Origin: Bimastos eiseni
Taxonomy: Eukaryota; Annelida; Clitellata; Crassiclitellata; Lumbricidae
Length of the DNA: 64,000 nucleotides
Reading direction: 5' to 3'
NCBI GenBank assembly: GCA_959347315.1
Contig: OY365808.1
Coordinates: forward strand, 4,393,705 to 4,457,704
The number at the start of each line of letters is the position of its first letter. Positions within the stretch are counted from its first letter, which is position 1. Positions 22,738-35,228 of this stretch are shown piece by piece. Under the pieces are notes generated by a model, which saw nothing but the letters and a program-made list of their open reading frames with translations, did not search any database and was not told where the DNA came from. The position numbers and the translations under genes were made by a program.

Positions 22738-23160
22738 TTATCCTCTTGTCCTGTCATCACTTCCTGTCCTCTTGTCCTGTCATCACTTCCTGTCCTCTTG
22801 TCCTGTCATCACTTCCTGTCCTCTTGTCCTGTCATCACTTCCTGTCCTCTTGTCCTGTCATCACTTCCTGTCCTCTTGTCCTGTCATCACTTCCTGTCCT
22901 CTTGTCCTGTTATCACTTCCTGTCCTCTTGTCCTGTCATCACTTCCTGTCCTCTTGTCCTGTCATCACTTCCTGTCCTCTTGTCCTGTTATCACTTCCTG
23001 TCCTCTTGTCCTGTCATCACTTCCTGTCCTCTTGTCCTGTTATCACTTCCTGTCCTCTTGTCCTGTCATCATTTCCTGTCCTCTTGTCCTGTTATCACTT
23101 CCTGTCCTCTTGTCCTGTTATCACTTCCTGTCCTCTTGTTCTGTCCCTAATTTTTGTCCT
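22738..23160 (+). repeat. 26-bp minisatellite, about 16 copies
   Basis: The unit is TCCTCTTGTCCTGTCATCAC followed by TTCCTG. Copies differ mainly at one site (GTCATC or GTTATC) and the last units decay. It is nearly pure pyrimidine on the plus strand. Because 26 is not a multiple of 3 and the unit lacks stops, all three plus frames stay open for 134-172 codons. These are not genes. Confidence 0.95.
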
Positions 23161-24425
23161 CTTATCTATCTGTACTGTCGCCATCTGAGTATCCATTGTT
23201 TAAAGACATCTCATGGCTGTTGTTGCCATTGATTTCGATCCTTCGCTGTCTATTATATTCTAACAACTTCCGGTATAATAGACAATGCTCAACGGTGCTA
23301 CCTCCTCATTCTTATACTGTCGGGTAGAAAGCATTTTTAGGATGCCTGTAAGAACTCATATGGTAGATCTTAAACCTGGACCCCAAGATTTAATTCGTCT
23401 TCATATAAATCTACATATATTATATTATAATATATATGCACGTGTGTGTGTTTGCGTATGTATGTTTAGTGTGTGTGTGTATGTGTGTGAGTGTGCACAT
23501 ATATAATGCATTTAAGCTAATTATATTATAACAATATATAATGCTCATGTATCTAAGCTTGTAATTATGAAACGGAGTTTTAGGCCTACTTCACCTGCAG
23601 TGCATGCTTACGTATATGACCTCATCCTGAGCGTGTTAAGTAGCACTTGTTTTAGATTGGCGCTATATAAATTGTTCGTTATTCATCTTGTTGATCGTAG
23701 ACCCAAAATTTCAAATGTGCCACTCTAAAGCTAAGCGCAGAGCACAGCATCAGAAGTGTCGTCCAAAGATCGATGTCCAGTGGGTGCCTAATTTAACATG
23801 GCACTTTCCAAGACCATGATTATAAACAGCATTCCTGGCATGGCTTTGGGTTTATAGCTGATCTAAGAGGTTGCTATGCCTTTTATAGGTGAACTGAAAT
23901 GTTTTTAGAATTGAATACTCAGACACTACGCACAGAGGTAGTGCCAGTCCCAAGAATAGAGAAAGAATAAGGGCGGCGCTAATAATCTTTAAGCAATAAC
24001 TACCCAACCTGTCTAACTAAATCAACATCCACGCGTTACGTTCTGTTCCCGGCGTCAGTTGAGAGTCAGCTCTCACAGAGCCAAAACCGATTCCTGGCGT
24101 GTATGAAAAACCGTGCTGCTGACAGTTGCGACATTATTATTATTCTAGACGCCTCCGAAGGGACCATTTAATCAAAAATCTCTGTTTCGATTGGGTTTGT
24201 CGTTTGACTTCTCAGTCGTACATCTGAAATTCATCTGCCGCCCCAGAGAACATGAATATTCATAATTTCCGTCTTGCTCTTGATTATTCATGAAATTCTG
24301 CAGTCCCTTTGGATCTGTCTTGTACTACATCAGCTTAGATATTCTTTCGAACAGTATGACACGTTGCAACATTAGGCGCGTGTATACTTCCAATGAGACA
24401 AATCGAACTATGCTCCTTCATAGTA
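23161..24425. other. Spacer with dispersed repeat fragment
   Basis: Contains a GT-rich patch (23440-23500), a 'tggcgctatataaat' word at 23656, and 23936-24000, which matches 55937-56010. No gene is seen. Confidence 0.5.
23936..24000 (+). repeat. Dispersed repeat, partner of 55937-56010
   Basis: 'agtgccagtcccaag', then 'agaaagaa', then 'agggcggcgctaataatcttt' matches 'agtgcctgtcccaag', 'ataaagaa' and 'gagggcgacgctaatgatcttt' at 55945. Both are on the plus strand. Confidence 0.65.
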
Positions 24426-24426
24426 T

Positions 24427-24500
24427 TATGTGCGACGGCCTAGTGGCTAGCTTGGTTGACTGTGAACTTAGGGGGCTGCGATTCTAATCCTACCAAATCA
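24427..24500 (+). mobile_element. tRNA-like SINE head
   Basis: An A-box-like 'cctagtggctagc' and B-box-like 'ctgcgattctaatcc' are spaced as in a tRNA gene. No cloverleaf acceptor stem closes, so it is not a functional tRNA but probably the 5' part of a tRNA-derived SINE. Confidence 0.45.
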
Positions 24501-25355
24501 GATATATATATATATTTCCTACGCGATTTTTTGCTCCACCGGCTGCAAAAAGTAGACCTATACGTTGAAAGTTTCAAAATTGAAACTATCTTAAAAATGT
24601 AACCAACTAATCGGAATTCAAACTCAAATAATTATGCAATTTTAATTCAATTGCAATTTAAATCAAAGCTTCACTACTTAATTAAATGGTAATTATTTCC
24701 GGAATTGAAATATCAATCATTACAAACTTGATATAAAATTAACGCATATGATGGAAATTCAGACCCGTCGAACAGCCAATGTGAATTCAACATTTTGCCA
24801 GGAAATCTCCTATCGTCGGGTGAGATATCCGAGTCATTGTCGCGAAAGCTTGTCCAAAGATCTTTAAGGTGAGCTCGAATAGCCGTATGCATAGGGTCAG
24901 GTAAGACGTAACCATCACCGTTGGTCAGAGCATGCTAAAGGGCCCATAGTCCCTGCTGAAACCCAAAAGGACAGTTTTCCTAATAAGAAAATTGGTGTAT
25001 TATTTTACTTATGTATGCAGACAATTGCTGAACGGCGTCGAAAGTCTGAAAGGAAGAACTGTTATGTGACGGGTTCTCTCTTCCAACAGAACACTGCTAA
25101 ATAATTCATGACACACGATTCATTACTGCGTCAAGTCTAGACTACGTGGACCTGTCACTGGTCAAACCCTAACAGGTTTAACAGTCATTTATTTCTATCT
25201 GCCATTTCCTCAACTTCCTGAAGCTATGTCTCTTTAACTCTGTGTGTGTGTGTTTGAGTCCCTCCGTGCATATGTGTATATGTCTTTCTATGTCTGTCTC
25301 TTCTCGGTCGTTCTATGTTTCTGTATGTGTATCTGTCTGCTTGGGTGTATGTATC
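24501..25355. other. Spacer, nothing recognised
   Basis: AT-rich (24580-24760), then mixed sequence grading into diverged GTAT units from about 25230. No gene. Confidence 0.4.
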
Positions 25356-25678
25356 TTATGTATCTATATGTATGTACGTATGTACGAATGCACGTGTGTA
25401 TGCATGTATGTATGTACGCATGCTGGTATGTATGTATGTATGTATATATGTATGTATCTTTGTATGTATGTATGTATGCATGTATATATGTATGTATGTA
25501 TATATGTATGTATGTATGTATGTATGTACGTATGTATGTATGTATGTATGTATGTATGTATGTATGTATGTATGTATATATGTATGTATGTATGCACGTA
25601 TGTATGTATGAATGTATGTATGTATGTATATATGTACGTATGTATGTATGAATGTATGTATGTATGTATGTATGTATG

Positions 25679-25740
<62 letters not shown>

Positions 25741-26265
25741 TGTATGTATGTATGTACGTATGCATGTATGAATGTATGTATGAATGTATGTATGTATGTA
25801 TATATGTATGTATGTATGTATGAATGTATGTATGTATGTATGTATGTATGTACGTATGTATGTATGAATGTATGTATGTATGTATATATGTACGTATGAA
25901 TGTATGAATGTATGTATGTATGTATGTATGTATGTATGTATGTATGTATGTATGTATGTATGTATGTATGTATGTATGTATGTATGTATGTATTTATATA
26001 TGTACGTATGTATGTATGAATGTATGTATGTATGTATGTATGTATGTATATATGTATGTATGTATGTATGTATATATGTACGTATGTATGTATGAATGTA
26101 TGTATGTATGCATGTATGTATGTAAGTATGTATGTACGTATGTATGTATGTGTGCATGTATGTATGTATGTATATATGTATGTATGTAAGTATGTATGTA
26201 TGTACGTTTGTATGTATGTATGTATGTATGTATATATGTATGCATGTATGTATATTTGTATGTAT
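25356..26265. repeat. (GTAT)n array 3, about 0.9 kb
   Basis: About 225 units with recurrent landmark blocks of the form 'tatatatgtacgtatg...gaatg' near 25626, 25886, 25992 and 26070, indicating segmental duplication inside the array. It ends in an ACAG run and inverted CATA units at 26268-26325. Reading frames up to 336 codons are artefacts. Confidence 0.95.
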
Positions 26266-26331
26266 AACAGACAGACAGATAGACAGACATACATACATTT
26301 ATTCATTCATACATACATACTTAGCCAATTC

Positions 26332-27088
26332 CTCGAATACCTCTAAAGCCTTCATTGCTTCATTCATAGATGCCTCATTCTTCTTCATGCTTCTTCCTCC
26401 ACTCGCAAAAACAATTCCCTCTGTGATGCTCAACCGAGGCACATCTACGCTTAAATGAACATGCATATATTCGCAGTTTTATGCCACGGCCGAGAAATAA
26501 AACCCGCCCGTAGTAGTAGGCTCCAGGTATAAACTGGGTGTCCACAGTAACTGATCCCAAAAGAACGCTTTATCTCTTTCCCCATGTTAGGATCGGATCC
26601 GAACGGGAGAACGGGCGTCTTGTTTCCTAATAGTCGTGCGCTGGATTCACGGGCGGAAAACACGCCTTTCCAGACATATTCCTGGTTGGACGCCAGCGGT
26701 GGATAGCGGAATGATCATTATTCCACGGAATCCGTCGCTCCTTGTATACGTCCGCGGTGGCGCGTGAGGCGACCGTGGATTAATTTATCGGTATTTTTCG
26801 GAAATTGCATCTCGGGTTACTGGTGGACATGTCGGGAAAGCAGAGATACAGCCATCTCTTCTGTCTTGGCTCATCAACGGGAACAGTGGAAGCAACGGTT
26901 GCTGCATCAGCATTGCGCTTCCTTATTTAATTATGGCTTCGAGACTTCCTGCTGCCATCTAATGTCCGATCTCTCCTACGATAGTAATCACTGCTTGGCA
27001 TTCGCAATCACTGGACTCCGAATAATCAGCGAAATAACGCCCGTGCCAACACCATCGACTGTATCTCAACACCAGTTCAATGCATTCA
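26332..27088. other. Non-repetitive, moderately GC-rich spacer
   Basis: Unique-looking sequence with some CpG (26690-26780). A plus-strand ORF at 26764-27249 runs into the CATA array and shows no motif. I cannot support a gene. Confidence 0.4.
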
Positions 27089-27224
27089 TACCTACATACA
27101 TACATACATACATACATACATACATACATACATACATACATACATACATACATACATACATACATTCATACATACATACATACATACATACATACATACA
27201 TACCTACATACATACTTACGGGTG
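27089..27224. repeat. (CATA)n array, opposite orientation to arrays 1-3
   Basis: About 33 CATA units, the reverse complement phase of the GTAT arrays at 16, 18 and 25 kb. It ends with CCTA and CTTA variants. Confidence 0.95.
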
Positions 27225-28670
27225 CATACAGAAATCGATTTTAACTTGATTAGCACGCCAGAGGAGACTATGGTTGACATTAAAAATTACAACTGATTGC
27301 TCAGTTTCAATGAAAATTTTGAATTGGTTATTTTAAAAGATAACGATAATAACGATAATTTTATTGTAACAAAACCAAATCAATTGACTCAATGACTTGT
27401 AACATAATAAACATGTAAAATAGGAAATTAATAATCATCGAATTATGGTAAGTTACAAGGGAAGGCCCTAAGGGACATCCTCCCGCTGACAGGGCCACCC
27501 ATAGCAGCATGATATGCAATAGTATAGTTCCAATGAGCGCATATTTATAGAATGTAACGAGTAGATGTTAATTTATATAGTCATACGAGTTAACGAATCT
27601 TAAATAAGCTTACTAGGCTGTGCCTCTTATATTGCCACAATTGATGAGCGAAGAGAATTTTAGTTATTTCCAGCTGAGAGTGTCGTATAATAAGTTGGAT
27701 TTTGGCTTAAGCTTAAAGGACAGTAGCGGTGCTCTAGGTGGACAGTGGGAGGAATTTGATTGCAAATCTTGGGTTCTGTACATTTAATAGAATATTTACG
27801 GGTATTAGTGCGGGCATATATCGGTCGATATTTATTTTTGTGGATCTAGTACTGAAAGGATGCAGCATGCGACCTTCATGAAAGTAGTTATCGTAACTCC
27901 TCGGTAGCAGACAATGCTCAAAGCGATACATGAAGAGCGCAATCTGGAGGGTAGTGATTTCATAGATCCTCAATATTTTTAATTCTCTAAAAGCAAGACA
28001 GTGGGGGAGGACCAGCAAGTACCAGCTATGGTACGCTGCTATGGCAGGTGCAATCTTCGAAGCAATGAAGATATTTTACCGCAATTTTCAATTGGTAACG
28101 GAGAAATTGCATTTTATATTGAACCAATCTGTATATCAAGGTCACCTTGTGTCTCAGTATCTGTATCTGTATCTCTATGTAAGTTTATCCGTCTTTTGCC
28201 TGCCTATTTAATGCTTCTTTTCAATGTCGTTGTTTCTATCTCTCCTATATCTTTGTCTCTGTATCTCTGTAACTGTCTTTGTCTCTGTCTTCCTCTCCAC
28301 AGGTCTGGAAGAACAAATCAAATTCTAATTCCTCCACTTCCCTTGACCTCCATCACCGTCTAAATTCTGGACACCATCCACCTAAGTGGTCTTACTGCTA
28401 CCTGCCTCACTCTCCTGGATCTTGATCTGGAACCGATGTCTACCCATCCTCTCCAACTATCAATTCTTTTTCGACAAATCGCCTTTAAATAAGCTGGTTC
28501 CGATGATTTCGTTGCGTGAGAGCTGCAGAAATCCTGATTAGAATCACGATCCGTGATTATCACGCACATGAACATACTTATGTAGGACTTGAGAGACGAT
28601 TCTGGAAGGACGGATGGAAAGTTTAATTGAGTTCCATATACTTTCTTATTTATATTATTATTATTATTAT

Positions 28671-28714
<44 letters not shown>

Positions 28715-29700
28715 TTATCATCATCATCATCACTGCCTCTCGCAGCATGTTGCTCCGTGTGATAGGTCCTTGAAAAGAGGGCCTTTAAGCAACAAGGAGA
28801 GGCAGATGTATTTTTCCATCTTATAATTGTCTCATTATCTGTTACAATTAAGAGTAAAACCAGTCTCTTTGTTAAATAAAAGATAAATGTAAACAGTTTC
28901 TTTGAATACTTCCGACAGCCCCACTCCTTGTTGATGTTGTTACGAACGTTTTAGCAACTACTACACACTCCATTTGAGTTAGTCCGACGGTTCGATAGTC
29001 CGAAGGTCCTGGTTAAAGAAGTCATTGACCGAGGTACAATCGTATACAAGAATAACAAGTTCGTCAGCGGGACAAATACGGCGAGAAGAATGAGCTAAGA
29101 GTAGCTTACACTTTTAAACGAACAGATATGTTGTTGCTTAATTCTGCTGAGAATTGGCAACCAAGTGCAAGACCGTATATTTGATTCGAGACAAACTGGG
29201 AGCCAGTGTAGATCATTGATCATGTTAGCAGAGATATGAGAGCATCGGGGATGTCTATCAGTCAGTCTGGCTGCAGCATTTAAGATATATTACATAAGGG
29301 ACAGTCGAATCCTAGGGAGCCAAACAAATAGCGAATTACAATAATCGATGCGTCTACAAACAAAGGAAGGAGATCAGATATTGGAGTGAACAATAGGACG
29401 GAGGACTTCCCATGGAATATGAGTTTTGATTTGGACTGCACTCCAAGTGACCATCGACTGATGATAAAGGAACAGCAGGACATGGAGAGACAAAATCAGT
29501 GGAACGAAGATGCCAATTGGGTAAAGGGATGAGACAAAACAAACAGAAGAAGAGGATAAAGGAAGACAGTGTCCCATGAGAAGATAGACAGATTTGGTAG
29601 CAGTAAAGAAATGGTGAGTTAAGTTGATTTGCACTCTTAATGTTCATACGTTGGATAGTTAAAATTCAATAAATGTCAATCTGAGCTGAACTCGATCTTG
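27225..29700. other. Gene-free spacer with triplet microsatellites
   Basis: ATT/AGT/ATC triplet runs lie at 28655-28733. The segment 28960-29650 looks like an old interspersed element, but I cannot name it. ORFs are under 125 codons without motifs. Confidence 0.5.
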
Positions 29701-29715
29701 ACACACACCTGGTCT

Positions 29716-29718
29716 CCG

Positions 29719-29751
<33 letters not shown>

Positions 29752-30030
29752 GTCTCTCTCTGTCTCTCTCTCTCACTCTCTGTCTCTCTCTCTCTCACTC
29801 TATCTCTCTCTCTCTCTCTCTCTGTCTCTATATGTCTCTCACTGTCTCTGTGCCTCTATGTCTCTCACCGTGTGTTGGTCGCTACTATGTCTTCAATTTT
29901 CTTCACGAATCTGCTTTTGTGCGTCTGTGCATTTGTGTGAGTCTCTTAGTGTCTCTGTCTCTGTCTCTTAGTGTCTCTGTCTCTCTCTGTCTCTGTCTCT
30001 GTCTCTGTCTCTTAGTGTCTCTGTCTACTC
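29716..30030 (+). repeat. Degenerate (TCTCTG)n pyrimidine-rich repeat
   Basis: TC, TCTG and TCTA units occur in two blocks (29716-29870 and 29940-30030) separated by about 70 bp of unique sequence. Serine/leucine ORFs here are artefacts. Confidence 0.9.
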
Positions 30031-30146
30031 TGTAGATTGTCATTTATCTGCCGTCTATGAACAATTAGAGGCGTCCATTTTATTCCGGGAATTCATGATA
30101 TTCACTGATGACCATAGCAGTCGAAAACAATTGATAAGGCATGCAG

Positions 30147-30190
30147 CCCTTGACATATGATATATACACATATATATCATATGTCAAGGG
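30147..30190. repeat. 44-bp near-perfect palindrome
   Basis: CCCTTGACATATGATATAT pairs with ATATATCATATGTCAAGGG, giving about 20-bp arms with a 3-4 base centre. It is followed by an A/GAAT-rich tail (30191-30215). Confidence 0.85.
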
Positions 30191-30274
30191 AAATAAAATG
30201 AATGAATGAATGAATATATATATTTATATGCAAATATACATATGCGTATGCAGATACAGGTAAGTAAATGTAGG

Positions 30275-30316
<42 letters not shown>

Positions 30317-32135
30317 TTGTACATACAGGCCCATGCTTATTCGTAAATGCAGAAACAATTCTCGTGCATCACTATATATTTGCATCTACAACTGTCATTC
30401 ATCGCATACATTTATTTTTAACATAGGCCCTATACATGCACTTTAACAATTGCTCATACATACGCTTAAACATATGCACTGACATATATGTGTGCATACA
30501 AAGATGTGACTATAGATAGGAATGTAGATATCTGCATGCATTGATTTGTATGTCAGGTCATATTGTGCGAATAGATATTTCACGGAAGCACCATATCTGC
30601 ACACGTTCCTTCTCCGTTACTCTTCCATTCGTCGTTGTTGATGGTCGACAATATTGCAGAAGCGACCCTGTGTGGTTTGGTCAGCGACTCAGAATTTATA
30701 TCAGGCAATCACAAAATCCCTTGCAGGCTGACAGATGCTAGTCACTTTTGTGTGAAAAATAGCGTAAAAGAACGTAAAAAGCGTGAAGAGCATGATATGT
30801 GTTCAAAAGCCGACTAAGTTTATAAAGTGCACGCATGCGTTATAAACATTTCAGCTGAACATTTGACTCCATCTCGGTTTAAAGATTACTTCTTAACAGT
30901 GGCTCTAGAGGTTTAAGGATTTCTTTTGAATATTTATCTCAAATGATTAAGATTTCTTTTAAATATTTGACTCAAATGGTTTAAAGCTTTCTTCTAGAAT
31001 TAATATTTGACTCAAATTGTTAAATATTTCTTCTGAATTTTTGAATTTCAAGGTTAATCTGTGCTCATAACGTAACCCCCAAACTGAACTATGGTTCGAT
31101 TAGGCCTACAAGTAGGCCCCTATCACCATCAAAATTTTCATAATATAATAAAATGTAATATGACATAAAATGGTTTTGTATGGTTCAAAAGTCGTCTAAG
31201 TTCAATCTGAGTGAGACCCAATGCAAGTTGATCGGTAAAACTCAAAAGTACATCATTTCTAGTTTCCTCTTTTAAAGAGCTGTGACAGTGTCCACTGATA
31301 CAGTATCAAATCATCCAAATAATTCCACAATCTATACCTCTTTCATTTGAGAATGTCTGCCCCGAATTTTCCTTTTGGTTTCTTGCATAATTTATACCTA
31401 TGTCCTCGAGTCGTCTCGTTAGGTGTAAATTCTATTGGCTCAGCCTCTACTGATGTCCTAATCAGTAGTGCTCTTATAAACTTCAATAATGCTTATTCTG
31501 CATCTCCATCTATCTAATTTCTTTGTCTTCACCTTTCCAAACTTTCCTCAATGGTCCAAAATCAATTGTGCAGCTGTTCATTGCATTTTATCCAGTTGAC
31601 CTCCAGTTGACCTCCAGTTGCCCTCCAGTTGTCCTTCTGTTGCATTGGAGCAGTTATCGTCCTGTAGGACTGAACATTGATTACTCTCTCATCTGAAGTC
31701 CCTGAGCTAGATGAAACTAAACAAACGATTTCGGATTTACCATGCAGCTGTGCAATAATCGCCCTTTGGTAGGGTACTATAGACACGTGTTCTATCAGAG
31801 GATTGAGCTCAGTCGATATAGGCTATGGCTCTGGTACCTTGACCTTTAAATCGGGTTTAGCCACTCGTACGACTATGCAGCTCTATTCGATTTTGTCCTC
31901 TTCATAAAGATCAGAGGGCAGAGTCGACCGATGTCGTTGAGCTGATGTGCTTCATGAACTTGCTGAAGTCTCTGACTCACTATACAATATGGTTGCTACA
32001 TACAGCGCAGTCTTCGTTCGTCTTCGTTTCTCTTGCCTTTGAATCTTGCGTGGGTAGAGATATAGAGACAGAGAAGGAGAGAGCGATATATATATTATAT
32101 ATATATATAAAGAGAGAGAGAGATTTGAATTGAGG

Positions 32136-32179
<44 letters not shown>

Positions 32180-32305
32180 TATAAATAGGCAGTATAGCAA
32201 ACCGAGGCAGACAGGTAAGTGTAATGAAAGGCAGGCATACAGTCGTGCAGAATGACTGTGCGTGTGTGTCTTGGTGAGTGTAGATGCGTACATGAATGAC
32301 TGTAG

Positions 32306-32357
<52 letters not shown>

Positions 32358-33720
32358 TAGTGCACGAGAGACAGAAAGATCGAAGGAGAGAAACTGATAT
32401 CGCAGATTAGACGGACGCCGAACAGAAGCTATCTAAAGACCTGGAACAGACCCTCCACTCGCCTCCCTCTCAGACCCAAACGGGTCTCCATACACTCAAG
32501 ACAAGTGCACAACAGCCTGGCATTTCAGTCGTACATGCGCCGTCGCTTAGCAGCGCCTTTATATAGCGCACTTATAAGAGCCTCGATATGGTCGTTCCAC
32601 GCGAGCAACTCGCTCTAAATAAAGCTCTAAATAAGTGCTCAAACGTCGAAGTATGGCATTGCTTTTAAGTGCATTGATGGTTAATTTGAATCGACGACTT
32701 GTCTGGTCTAGTGAAATCTCATGTCACCTAATGTAGTATGGGGGCTTCTATAGCACCTTTCTCATAAATGTACTGGGCATCAATAGATCGTCGCTTGAGG
32801 GGAGATAGTAATCAGTCGTAAACCCAAGTCTTACACGGAAACTCTCTCAACAGAGTTTTGAGGTTGTACTCACAGGTCACTTGCAATTAGGACAGTTATA
32901 TGTATCGCATCGCGATGGTATCAGTATGTTCTTCGCCTTGTGACTGGAGGCATGCCTACCGAGAAGGGAGGCAAAGGGGCAGATGGCCAGGGTCCCGGCG
33001 ACTTTCTAGGGTGTCTCGTAAAGCCCCTGGATAACTTAGAGATCCGTGACTGCCTTGCTTGAGGTCCCGGATTTTCTGTCGGCTGCCCTGACCGGAGGGT
33101 ATGTCGTGACAATTAAATTATGTGATATTTATAGAGGGTCCAACGTTTGAGGATGAGTCGTGCTGAAACAAGACGAGACAAGGCAAGATTTTAGTAATAT
33201 ATATCAGGATAAATTATATTTTCACACCATGACTAGACACAATGAGTGATCTTGTCACGATGCCAACATATGACATGACCCAGTAATGGAACCATGCATT
33301 ATCTATGTATTATTGTTTTCTTCACAACTCTGTGCTAACACAGACGGTAATTATAAAAATTGTAACTCTCACCTTGAAGTAATCTATATTATAGTAAGTA
33401 AGTAAATAAATGCTGTTGTATAGGCTTGATGTATATATTCTTCACAGAGAATTCGCTTCCTACTTTTGTATAATTGATGACGAAACAATAAAAAAGTAAA
33501 TGTTATGACATCAAGTGATCTGCAAATATGCAAGCGTGTATTTCTGCGACGCTGCTTGCAAACATGTGGACCTACATGTTTGCATTTCAATATGCATACG
33601 CAATTCTACGAGTTCACATTGACAAATACATAGCGGCCATTTCTACATTAAGAAACTCCACGGCAGACGTGTTATTCATATCCCTCCGGTCGACCAATTC
33701 CGCTGTCTCTTCCGCTTGAG
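30191..33720. other. Gene-free spacer with microsatellites
   Basis: TA runs (30280-30313, 32085-32112, 32142-32178), a GT run (32305-32355) and a 'tgacctccagt' triplicate at 31595-31630. The ORF at 32921-33112 on the minus strand has no motif. Nothing is supported as a gene. Confidence 0.5.
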
Positions 33721-33830
33721 CACTTCCGAACGAGCTCCATTGCGCATGCGCACGATGGTCGCATATCCGGCGGAAGTGTTGTCGAAAGTCTTCGTCATTT
33801 GGCGCGCGAAGGGTTAATCCACCGCGTCGA
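33721..33830 (+). promoter_or_regulatory. CpG promoter with paired ETS, NRF-1 and E2F motifs
   Basis: CACTTCCG (33721-33728) and CGGAAGTG (33771-33778) are ETS sites in opposite orientation. Between them lies the perfect NRF-1 palindrome TGCGCATGCGCA (33741-33752). TTTGGCGC (33798-33805), within an extended GGCGCGCGAA, is an E2F-type site. The stretch is CpG-rich in an otherwise AT-rich desert. This is the layout of a housekeeping, TATA-less promoter, and a plausible start codon follows at 33831. Confidence 0.65.
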
Positions 33831-33896
33831 ATGAGTTTCGCATCGTCGGCGAATCTTCAGCTGACAGACGAAATTGATGAATTCAAGACGAGACAG
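33831..33896 (+). CDS. Putative first coding exon of an unidentified gene (22 codons)
   Basis: The ATG at 33831 opens 22 codons, MSFASSANLQL then TDEIDEFKTRQ, ending at a good donor (AGACAG|gtgatg, phase 0). It directly follows the CpG promoter at 33721-33830. The acidic and polar helix-like end suggests the N-terminus of a soluble protein. I find no convincing second exon downstream; it cannot join the TTC23-like exon at 46093, because the frame would stop. The gene is unrecognised. Confidence 0.35.
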
Positions 33897-35228
33897 GTGA
33901 TGAATGATTATATAGCGCCCGGCCAGGTAGACCGCTGCCAATTATATCGACGCTGTAGATCCAAGCTTACGTGGCTAATACTTCATTAACCGAGGAAGCG
34001 TGAGGCGCTTTGCGAGTGAGAATGGACGACGCTGGCCACTCATATTGACGGCTTAATCTACGTCCATATGCGAACAACGACGCCGTATTTCACAAAGGCG
34101 TGCAGCGTATACGATGTGCATTTTCCATATGATATGGCTTATGTCCATCCGTAGAGTATCAATACATGTAGGCCCCTATGTCTGTATGTATATACATTTA
34201 TATAGCCATAACCAATAACGTATACATATGCGATGTACATTTTCTACATGAGATGACGTTCGACCCTCTGTATTGGTGTAAGTACGGAGGAAGGGAGGGA
34301 TGGATGGAGGGAAGAAGGGAGGGAGGGAGATCTCTTTCCTTCAATGTCTGTTGGCGACGGAATTGTTTTTCTTTATAGACACTTAAGTTTACCGCCTTTA
34401 ATTTAAATTTGGCTTGTTGAGTCGGGTTTAAAGGGCCTTGAAACTAATAAAACGATTGGCCTATCGTCAGTAACATAATAATGGTGACAACTCACTATCA
34501 CCAGACAATTTGCTCTTCTGTTAATGTCTGGTGCCGCAGAGATTTCTCTTATGTGGAATTGAGGTGCAAATGAGACGCAGAATGGACAAATAGCTCAGTA
34601 GTGTAAGGGTCATCGGCTTCAAACGTAAGGTGTCGCTAAGCAGTACATGAAAAATTTCAAATGACTTCTATGAAATTATCTCAAAACACGCTCCACTTGT
34701 AGTTAACTACCATGGTAAAGGTAGGCTGGAGATCCACGTCCACTCCAGACCCTGTAAGGGAACTTAAATGTTCTAATTAATAATTAATTGCAAGGAGAAT
34801 TTGATTTCCTCTGTTGCTTTTGATCGTGCCCTTCTGATGGAACGCCATCGTTCGATTGTTTTGTGATGGTAGGTCCTATAAAAATTGAGTTTGAAAACAT
34901 CTGGTACACGTTGCCTGATGACCAATCACTCGCACAAACATACAGGCCACTTGCACATGCCGGCATATTTATGATGCCTACATATACCTGTATGAGTGAA
35001 TATTGAATACACAATTGAATGCCGCATGTGCAACTATGCATTTATAGATGTATCGATATAAAAACGTATTTAAACGGTCAGACGTACATATTTCGGGATT
35101 TCTGTTCGAAATGCACCCTATAGACAACTGAGCTATGGTGAGTACATCGACCGCACACTGTCAGTGGACAGATGAGACGGCGAGGGGGGAGAATGGTCAA
35201 CCGCCTTCCTATGTCAAGGCCAAGAAAA
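33897..35228. other. Spacer, or intron of the putative 33.8-kb gene
   Basis: Contains a 'tatatagcgcccgg' word at 33908, a GGGA-rich patch (34285-34330) and a tRNA-like A-box 'tagctcagtagtgtaaggg' at about 34590 without a convincing B-box. No exon is recognised. Confidence 0.4.

Noticed and set aside
22738..23160. Possible CRISPR array
   Set aside because: Units are contiguous 26-mers without unique spacers, in a eukaryotic genome.
22714..23232. Three overlapping 134-172-codon ORFs with SCPVITSCPL-like repeats
   Set aside because: 26-bp minisatellite. All three plus frames are open because the unit has no stop.
24427..24500. Functional tRNA gene
   Set aside because: A- and B-box-like words only; no acceptor or anticodon stem closes.
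25288..26306. 336- and 316-codon minus ORFs
   Set aside because: GTAT array 3 read in reverse.
26764..27249. 161-codon plus ORF
   Set aside because: It ends in the CATA array; its unique part has no motif, splice signals or recognisable homology.
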